A DNA stretch of 64,000 bases. Origin: Bradyrhizobium sp. GTDB lineage: Bacteria; Pseudomonadota; Alphaproteobacteria; Rhizobiales; Xanthobacteraceae. Positions within the stretch are counted from its first letter, which is position 1; each line of letters starts with the position of its first letter. Positions 58,584-64,000 of this stretch are shown piece after piece. Below the pieces are notes generated by a model. That model saw nothing but the letters and a program-made list of their open reading frames with translations, ran no database searches and had not been told where the DNA came from. The stretch spans positions 124,001-188,000 of the forward strand of contig NZ_JACRMG010000020.1 of NCBI RefSeq assembly GCF_016219575.1. The letters are read 5' to 3'. The position numbers were made by a program, and so were the translations under genes.

Positions 58584-59753
58584 ATGCCCCGCAGGACCGA
58601 ACCCCTTCCACTGACCAAGTCACAGGCGCGCCGCATCTGGTTGCAGGCACAGCGGCTGGACAGGGTGGCGCCGTTCGGCGAGGGACCGGCCGCCACGGCG
58701 GCTGCGGTCGAGCACCTCGGCTATGTCCAGATCGACACCATCAACGTGATCGAGCGCTGCCACCACCACATCCTCTATAGCCGCATCCCGGCCTATCGCC
58801 GCGCCGACCTCAAGCAGGCGCAGAGCGTCGACAAGAGCGTGTTCGAATACTGGACGCATGCCCTGTCCTATGTGCCATCGAGGGATTTCCGCTACTTCAT
58901 GCCGCTGATGCGCGAGCACAAGCGTGAGGGGCACCAATGGTATGCCTCGGTCAAGCCCGCCGACATGCGCAAGGTGATGCGGCTTATCAAGGCCGGTCCG
59001 TTGACCATCCGCGACATCGAGGACGACGTGCTGACCGAAAAGGAGCATCTCTGGCAGAGCCGGAAGCCGTCGAAACACGCCCTGGAGCTTGCCTTCTACA
59101 CCGGTGCGCTTGCAGTCAGCGAGCGCAACGGCATGCTCAAGACCTACGAGTTGATGATGCGGCATTTCGGCTGGGACGAGCCGCCGAAGACGGCGAGTGC
59201 CGGGGAAGTCGCCGCCTATCTGCTCGACCGCAGCCTTCGGGCGCAGGGCGTGGTGAGCCTGGATTCGATCTGCCATCTCGACGCGCCGAGCAAGCCCGCG
59301 GTGCGCCGCGCGATCGAGGCCCGCGTTCGCAGGAAGGAACTGCTACCGGTCGCGATCGACGGCGCGGGCAAGCAGGAACACTGGGCGCGGCCGGAGGCGC
59401 TGGAAGGTGCAGGCGAGGGCGCTGCGCCTCTCGTGCACATCCTCTCGCCCTTCGATCCCCTGATCATCCAGCGCAAGCGCACCGAGCTCATCTTCGGCTA
59501 CGGCCACAAGTTCGAGGCCTATGTGCCCAAGGCCAAACGGGTTCTCGGTTACTTCGCGCTTCCCGTTCTGGTGGACGATGAGATCGTCGCTGCGCTCGAT
59601 CTCAAGACCGACCGCCAGAACAAAAAGCTCCTGATGCAGAAATGGAACTGGGTCGGCCCCGGCAAGGCAGCGAAAGGCGAGGCGCGGAAAGCATTGAAGC
59701 GCCGCATCGAGGAGGAACTCGATCGTTTCGAGAAGTTCCAGCTGGATGAGTAG
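58584..59753 (+). CDS. Winged-helix DNA glycosylase of the AlkX/YcaQ family
   Basis: This 389-residue protein belongs to the HTH_42 superfamily, whose AlkZ and AlkX/YcaQ members unhook or excise bulky and crosslinked bases. The residue pair that distinguishes AlkX from AlkZ is readable: 'HLGYVQIDTINVIERCHHH' has Gln-Ile-Asp (a Q-x-D motif), and 'YWTHALSYVPSRDFRYF' is the second catalytic-loop signature. The C-terminal part contains 'HILSPFDPLIIQRKRTE'. It probably repairs alkylation damage or interstrand crosslinks. No ribosome-binding site is obvious before the ATG, and no antibiotic cluster is nearby. Confidence 0.88.
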   Translation: MPRRTEPLPLTKSQARRIWLQAQRLDRVAPFGEGPAATAAAVEHLGYVQIDTINVIERCHHHILYSRIPAYRRADLKQAQSVDKSVFEYWTHALSYVPSRDFRYFMPLMREHKREGHQWYASVKPADMRKVMRLIKAGPLTIRDIEDDVLTEKEHLWQSRKPSKHALELAFYTGALAVSERNGMLKTYELMMRHFGWDEPPKTASAGEVAAYLLDRSLRAQGVVSLDSICHLDAPSKPAVRRAIEARVRRKELLPVAIDGAGKQEHWARPEALEGAGEGAAPLVHILSPFDPLIIQRKRTELIFGYGHKFEAYVPKAKRVLGYFALPVLVDDEIVAALDLKTDRQNKKLLMQKWNWVGPGKAAKGEARKALKRRIEEELDRFEKFQLDE

Positions 59754-59772
59754 GGCGGATTAGCGAAGTCGT

Positions 59773-59855
59773 AGGGTGGGCAAAGCGCAGCGTGCCCACC
59801 TTTGCGGGCGAGAACTGGAAGGTGGGCACGGCGCAAGCGCGCCTTTGCCCACCCT
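59773..59855. repeat. Long hairpin repeat AGGGTGGGCAAAG
   Basis: The 13-bp arms (59773-59785 and 59843-59855) enclose a second inverted pair, GTGCCCACCTT and AAGGTGGGCAC. It fills the space between the convergent glycosylase and methyltransferase genes and may terminate both. It resembles, but does not match, the hairpin at 13845-13933. Confidence 0.85.
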
Positions 59856-59861
59856 GCGGTA

Positions 59862-60701
59862 TCACCCGCGCTTCACCGCCGTGAATCTTGCCCCGCCCAT
59901 CGCCTTGCGCTGCACGAGATCGACGAACAGCACGTAGGACCGGTAGAAATCATCGTGGCCGGACGGCGTGCCGGCGGCCTGCGCCTCGCCGCGCAATTTT
60001 TCATACATGCGCAGCCGCTCGCCGAGGATCACGCCCCACGATTCCGTCTCGTCCTCGACCGCCTCGATTTCGAAACCGGCGCCGCGCAGCAGTTCGGCGT
60101 GACGGTCGATGCCAACAAGCGTGGCCGCCGCCATGCCGTCCCACAGCAATTGCCGCTGCGCCTCCGACAACGGCCGGTGCACGATCCAGTTGGTGAAGGC
60201 GATCCGCCCGCCCGGACAGAGGACGCGATGCGCCTCGGCAAAGGCGCGCGCGATGTCGGGCACATGCAGCAGCGCTTCCTGGCTGACCACGGCATCGTGG
60301 CTTGCGTCCGGCAGCGGCAAATCCATCACATTGCCTTCGAGCACCCGCACCTGGCCGTCCAGCCCGACGCGCCGCGACAGCTCAGCGGCGCCTGCAACCC
60401 GCGCCGGCGTCAGCTCGATGCCGGTGACGATGGCGCCATAGCGGTGCGCTAGATAGCGTGCCGGCCCGCCGAGGCCCGCGCAGAGATCGACCACCTTGCT
60501 GCCGATGCCGATCCGCGCCGCCAGAGCCAGCGCATCGTTGGCGGCGAGCCCGCCATAATGGTCCTGGTCGTGCGCAAACAGATCGTCCGGCTGCAGCCCC
60601 TCCAGCGTTCCGCGCGCCGCTTCGAGCTTGGCCAGGATGATCTGCGCCGAGATCGGGTGGCGATCGTAGAAGTCGACGGCCGAGCGGATCTGAGAGGTCA
60701 T
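59862..60701 (-). CDS. Class I SAM-dependent methyltransferase (UbiE/sarcosine-methyltransferase-like)
   Basis: This 279-residue cytoplasmic enzyme has SAM motif I 'KVVDLCAGLGGPARYLAHRY' (about 68-87), motif II 'ASHDAVVSQEALLHVPD' and post-motif 'HRVLCPGGRIAFTNW'. A 45-residue N-terminal helical cap precedes the core, as in small-molecule N- and C-methyltransferases such as dimethylglycine methyltransferase. The substrate is unknown. The start at 60701 is used because the frame above it lacks a ribosome-binding site. It is divergent from the RND efflux operon. Confidence 0.85.
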   Translation of the reverse strand: MTSQIRSAVDFYDRHPISAQIILAKLEAARGTLEGLQPDDLFAHDQDHYGGLAANDALALAARIGIGSKVVDLCAGLGGPARYLAHRYGAIVTGIELTPARVAGAAELSRRVGLDGQVRVLEGNVMDLPLPDASHDAVVSQEALLHVPDIARAFAEAHRVLCPGGRIAFTNWIVHRPLSEAQRQLLWDGMAAATLVGIDRHAELLRGAGFEIEAVEDETESWGVILGERLRMYEKLRGEAQAAGTPSGHDDFYRSYVLFVDLVQRKAMGGARFTAVKRG

Positions 60702-60806
60702 GCGGACTCCATCGCGTAGCGCCAGCACCATACCCCTTTGCCGGGCGGTTCACCGGGCAGAGGGCCAGCTCGCGTAAACTCACCATTAACTCACATACAT
60801 GTGTCT

Positions 60807-60846
60807 ACTGACGATTATTGACATTCGTCAGTGAACACTCGATACT
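60807..60846 (+). promoter_or_regulatory. Promoter and palindromic operator of the RND efflux operon
   Basis: TTGACA (60818-60823), a 17-base spacer and GATACT (60841-60846) form a near-consensus sigma-70 promoter. ACTGACGA (60807-60814) and TCGTCAGT (60825-60832) form a perfect inverted repeat with a 10-base spacer that covers the -35 box. A second palindrome, CACAT-ac-ATGTG, lies at 60792-60803. A TetR-type repressor is the usual occupant of such sites; none is encoded in the window. Confidence 0.75.
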
Positions 60847-60877
60847 TCTCAGCAAAGCTCAGCCACAGGGGTATCCG

Positions 60878-61984
60878 ATGTTGGTCCGATCGATTTTATC
60901 GAGCTATCTCAGACTGTTGACGGGTGCGTTGCTGGCCGCTTCGGCGATCGCGCTGACCGGCTGCCAGGAATCGACGGCCGAGAAGGTCGTCCCTGGACGC
61001 CCCGTTCTGGTCGCCACCGTCAAATATGAAGCCGCTTCCCCCGAGCGCAGCTTCGTCGGCACCATCAAGCCCCGGATCGAGACCGACATGGGCTTCCGGG
61101 TCCCCGGCAAAGTGGCAAAACGCCTCGTCGAGGTCGGCCAGACCGTCGAACTCGGCCAGTCCCTGGCGCTGCTCGATGAAGTCGATCTGAAGCTGCAGGC
61201 CGAGCAGGCGCAGGCCGAATTCTCCGCCGCCACCGGCGTACAGGCGCAGGCGTCAGCCGCCGAGCAGCGCGCGAAGGACCTCCGCGCCAAGGGCTGGACC
61301 ACCGATGCGCAGATGGATTCGGCGCGCGCCGCCGCCGACGAGGCGAGGGCTCGGCTCAATCGTGCCGAGCGCCAGGTCGAGTTGACCAAGAACTCTCTTT
61401 CCTATGCGACGCTGGTGGCCGATGCCCGCGGCGTCGTCACCGCGACGCTGATCGAGCCTGGCCAGGTGGTTGCCGCGGGCCAGTCCGCGATCCGCGTCGC
61501 GCGCTTTGCCGAGAAGGAAGCCGTCGTTGCGATCCCGGAGACGCTGGTCGGCCGCGCCAAGGAAGGCGTCGCCTCCGTCACGCTGTGGTCGGAGCCGGAC
61601 AAGAAATATGCGGCCAAGCTGCGCGAGATCGCGCCGTCGGCCGATCCCGCCACGCGCACCTACCTCGCAAAGTTCTCGCTGCCGGGCGCCGGCGACAATG
61701 TCTCGCTCGGCATGACCGCGACGCTCACGCTCGCCGATCCCGCGACCGATCGCGTGGCCAAGCTGCCGTTGTCCGCACTCTATAACCAGGGCGGCAGCGC
61801 CTCGCTCTATGTCGTCGATGCCGCCGGCAACATCGCGCTGAAGCCGGTGACGGTGAAAGCCTACGAGTCCGGCAACGTCGTCATCGCCGACGGTGTCGAC
61901 GAAGGCGCCAGGGTCGTCGCCCTCGGCGTGCAAAAGCTCGATCCCGCGCAAAAGGTGCGCGTGGTGTCGTCATTGTCGTTCTAG
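60878..61984 (+). CDS. RND efflux periplasmic adaptor, lipoprotein type
   Basis: This 368-residue adaptor has a lipoprotein signal peptide with lipobox 'ALTGC' (Cys29), then the usual order of lipoyl half ('FRVPGKVAKRLVEVGQTVEL'), alpha-hairpin (about 120-175), second lipoyl half ('VADARGVVTATLIEPGQVV'), beta-barrel and membrane-proximal domain. The ATG at 60878 starts the signal peptide; an upstream start at 60818 would fall in the promoter. It links the inner-membrane RND pump encoded next to an outer-membrane channel of the TolC type, which is not in the window. Confidence 0.93.
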   Translation: MLVRSILSSYLRLLTGALLAASAIALTGCQESTAEKVVPGRPVLVATVKYEAASPERSFVGTIKPRIETDMGFRVPGKVAKRLVEVGQTVELGQSLALLDEVDLKLQAEQAQAEFSAATGVQAQASAAEQRAKDLRAKGWTTDAQMDSARAAADEARARLNRAERQVELTKNSLSYATLVADARGVVTATLIEPGQVVAAGQSAIRVARFAEKEAVVAIPETLVGRAKEGVASVTLWSEPDKKYAAKLREIAPSADPATRTYLAKFSLPGAGDNVSLGMTATLTLADPATDRVAKLPLSALYNQGGSASLYVVDAAGNIALKPVTVKAYESGNVVIADGVDEGARVVALGVQKLDPAQKVRVVSSLSF

Positions 61985-61990
61985 TTGGCT

Positions 61991-62070
61991 GTCATTCCGG
62001 GATGGTCCGAAAGACCAGACCCGGAATCTCGAGATTCCGGGTTCGATGCTTCGCATTGCCCCGGAATGAC
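61991..62070. repeat. Palindromic repeat GTCATTCCGG...CCGGAATGAC within the RND operon
   Basis: Outer 10-bp arms (61991-62000 and 62061-62070) enclose a perfect 24-bp palindrome at 62019-62042. From memory, this is a common Bradyrhizobium repeat. It lies between the adaptor and pump genes and could lower expression of the pump or protect the upstream message. Confidence 0.85.
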
Positions 62071-62098
62071 GAAGAGAGGATTTCATTAGGAGAGCGAG

Positions 62099-64000
62099 AT
62101 GAAAAACTTCAATCTCTCAAGCTGGGCCGTCAGCCATCCGACCCTGGTCCTGTTCCTGATGATCATCCTCGGCGTCGCCGGCTACTTCTCTTACCAGAAG
62201 CTCGGCCGCGCCGAGGATCCGTTCTTCACGGTGAAGGTGGTCAACGTCTCCGCGATCTGGCCCGGCGCCACCGCGCAGGAGATGCAGACCCAGGTCGCCG
62301 ATCCCATCGAGAAGAAGCTACAGGAGCTGCCCTTCTTCGAGAAGGTGCAGACCTATTCGAAGCCGTCCTTCACCGCGATGCAGGTGACGTTCCGCGATTC
62401 CACCCCGCCGAAGGACGTGCCCTATCTCTTCTATCTCCTGCGCAAGAAGTTGGTCGACGTGCAGGACCAGCTGCCTGCAGGCCTGCTCGGCCCCGTCGTC
62501 AACGACGAATTCTCCGACGTCGACTCCATCCTCTACATGATGACCGGCGACGGCGCCGATTACGCGCAGCTGAAGAAGACCGCCGAAGGCCTGCGCCAGA
62601 AGCTGTTGAAGGTGAACGGCGTCACCAAGGTCAATCTTTACGGCACCCAGGCCGAGCGCATCTTCGTCGAATTCTCCCACGCCAAGCTCGCTACCCTCGG
62701 CATCACGCCGCAGGCGCTGTTCGACTCGCTCGCCAAGCAGAACAACGTCACGCCCGCCGGCACGGTGGAAACCTCGGCGCAGCGCGTGCCCTTGCGCGTC
62801 ACCGGCGCGCTCGACGGCGCCAAGGCCGTGGCGGAAAGCCCGGTCGAGAGCAACGGCCGCGTGTTCCGTTTGGGCGACATCGCCACCGTCACCCATGGCT
62901 ACGTGGATCCGCCGTCCTTCATCGTGCGCCAGGAAGGCAGGCCCGCGCTCGGCATCGGCGTCGTCACCGCCAAGGGCGCCAACATCCTGGAGCTCGGCAA
63001 GGACGTCGAGACCGCCACCAAAGACTTCATGAAGGCGGTGCCGCAGGGCATCGAGGTCGAGCAGATCGCCGACCAGCCCAAGGTCGTCGAGCATGCCGTC
63101 GGCGAGTTCGTGCACTCCTTCATCGAGGCGCTCGCCATCGTTCTGTTCGTCTCCTTCGTGGCGCTGGGCTGGCGCACCGGCATCGTGGTGGCCGCCTCCG
63201 TGCCGCTGGTGCTCGCCATCGTCTTCATCGTGATGAGTGCGATGGGGCTCGACCTGCACCGCATTACGCTCGGCGCGCTGATCATCGCGCTCGGCCTGCT
63301 GGTGGATGATGCCATCATCGCGGTCGAGATGATGGTGGTGAAGATGGAGCAGGGCTGGGACCGCATCCGCGCCGCCTCCTTTGCCTGGGAGTCCACCGCG
63401 TTCCCGATGCTGACGGGCACGCTGGTCACCGCGGCCGGCTTCCTGCCGATCGGTTTCGCCAATTCCGCGGTCGGCGAATATGCCGGCGGCATTTTCTGGA
63501 TCGTCGCGATCGCCCTGGTCGCCTCCTGGTTCGTCGCCGTGATCTTCACGCCCTATATCGGTGTCAAGCTGCTGCCGAACCTCGCCCACCATGCCAGCCA
63601 CGATCCGCATGCGGTTTATGAGACCCGCATCTATCGCGGGCTGCGCGCCGTCGTGCAGTGGTGCGTAGATCACAGGATCAAGGTGGTGCTTGCCACCGTC
63701 GGCGTGTTCGTGCTGTCCATTATCGGGTTCGGCAATGTGCAGCAGCAGTTCTTCCCGCTGTCCGAGCGGCCGGAGCTGTTCCTGCAGCTGCGCCTGCCGG
63801 AAGGCACCGCCTTCAACGTCACCGAAAAGACGGTGAAGAAGGCCGAGGAACTGCTGAAGGGCGACAAGGACATCAATACCTATACCGCCTATGTCGGCCA
63901 GGGTTCGCCGCGGTTCTGGCTCGGCCTCAATCCGCAGCTGCCGAACGAGGCTTTTGCCGAGATCGTCATTGTCTCGAAGGACGTCGAGGCGCGCGAGCGC
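62099..64000 (+). CDS. RND efflux pump inner-membrane protein (3' part outside window)
   Basis: The first 634 codons of an RND transporter, out of roughly 1030 in the family, are present; the frame is open to the end of the window. It starts 'MKNFNLSSWAVSHPTLVLFL' with GGAGAGCG before the ATG. The first periplasmic domain follows, then the helix 2-6 bundle, and helix 4 has the proton-relay pair in 'ALGLLVDDAIIAVEMMV' (Asp-Asp at about residues 404-405). Sequence features such as 'LGRAEDPFFTVKVVNVSAIW' place it in the subgroup of multidrug or solvent pumps called HAE1-like. It is transcribed with the adaptor gene. Confidence 0.95.
   Translation, partial: MKNFNLSSWAVSHPTLVLFLMIILGVAGYFSYQKLGRAEDPFFTVKVVNVSAIWPGATAQEMQTQVADPIEKKLQELPFFEKVQTYSKPSFTAMQVTFRDSTPPKDVPYLFYLLRKKLVDVQDQLPAGLLGPVVNDEFSDVDSILYMMTGDGADYAQLKKTAEGLRQKLLKVNGVTKVNLYGTQAERIFVEFSHAKLATLGITPQALFDSLAKQNNVTPAGTVETSAQRVPLRVTGALDGAKAVAESPVESNGRVFRLGDIATVTHGYVDPPSFIVRQEGRPALGIGVVTAKGANILELGKDVETATKDFMKAVPQGIEVEQIADQPKVVEHAVGEFVHSFIEALAIVLFVSFVALGWRTGIVVAASVPLVLAIVFIVMSAMGLDLHRITLGALIIALGLLVDDAIIAVEMMVVKMEQGWDRIRAASFAWESTAFPMLTGTLVTAAGFLPIGFANSAVGEYAGGIFWIVAIALVASWFVAVIFTPYIGVKLLPNLAHHASHDPHAVYETRIYRGLRAVVQWCVDHRIKVVLATVGVFVLSIIGFGNVQQQFFPLSERPELFLQLRLPEGTAFNVTEKTVKKAEELLKGDKDINTYTAYVGQGSPRFWLGLNPQLPNEAFAEIVIVSKDVEARER

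Noticed and set aside
1..64000. CRISPR arrays, tRNA or rRNA genes, known riboswitches
   Set aside because: No regularly spaced direct repeats, cloverleaf with CCA-type end, rRNA sequence or recognisable riboswitch core was found by reading; covariance-model searches could not be run.

Overview
The window is GC-rich alphaproteobacterial chromosome and most likely comes from a Bradyrhizobium-type organism (Nitrobacteraceae). The evidence is the gene families present (two TRAP uptake systems, two orphan TctC/Bug binding proteins, vanillate-type O-demethylase genes, CsbD, an FecR/autotransporter pair) and dispersed repeats I associate from memory with Bradyrhizobium. I see no rRNA, tRNA, CRISPR array, integrase, transposase or phage gene.

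Layout. 1-4400: the end of a TRAP binding-protein gene, a convergent dctQM pair and an orphan TctC-family binding protein. 4416-9392: an acetylpolyamine amidohydrolase gene, then a MacA/MacB-type efflux module bracketed by two copies of the last 153 bp of the amidohydrolase gene. The macA-like promoter has a perfect FixK/FNR box at class-II distance and appears leaderless. 9414-13174: a LysR regulator, an FAD aromatic hydroxylase and a second TctC-type protein. 13175-13986: repeats only. 13987-16679: malic enzyme, an exported protein and a GrlR-like protein. 16770-24197: a seven-gene operon (XRE regulator, hyfB, hyfC, hyfE, hyfF, hyfG, hyfI) for a membrane complex related to hydrogenase-4 and complex I. 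Its large subunit lacks all four NiFe-binding cysteines, and no ferredoxin-type subunit is present, so it belongs with the Ehr (energy-converting-hydrogenase-related) complexes.

24313-32063: a hexuronate/aldonate catabolic locus (uxuB divergent from a UxuR-type regulator, a complete TRAP transporter, an idnD-type dehydrogenase and uxuA). A UxuR/ExuR-like operator lies between the divergent genes, and a 15-bp stem-loop lies between the binding-protein gene and the permease genes. 32081-36267: a methyltransferase, a DOPA-dioxygenase-like protein, acetoacetyl-CoA synthetase and a MetE-C-like protein. 36396-42556: a vanA, GntR, vanB, FAD hydroxylase, GMC oxidoreductase run for methoxylated or hydroxylated aromatics. 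42575-47124: a divergent HemC, HemE, threonine aldolase, SlyX and TrhO. 47308-51595: gamma-glutamyltransferase, FKBP, CsbD, a His-rich cupin and two VOC proteins.

51707-58531: an envelope region with an autotransporter/FecR pair, a PMT-type glycosyltransferase, an OmpA-family protein and an exported caspase-like protein. Two CRP-like sites lie between the last two. 58584-64000: an AlkX/YcaQ-type glycosylase, a methyltransferase, and an RND efflux operon that runs off the window end and has a well-formed promoter overlapped by a palindromic operator. Gene starts were chosen by eye from ribosome-binding sites and family lengths. All family assignments rest on motif recognition, not database searches.
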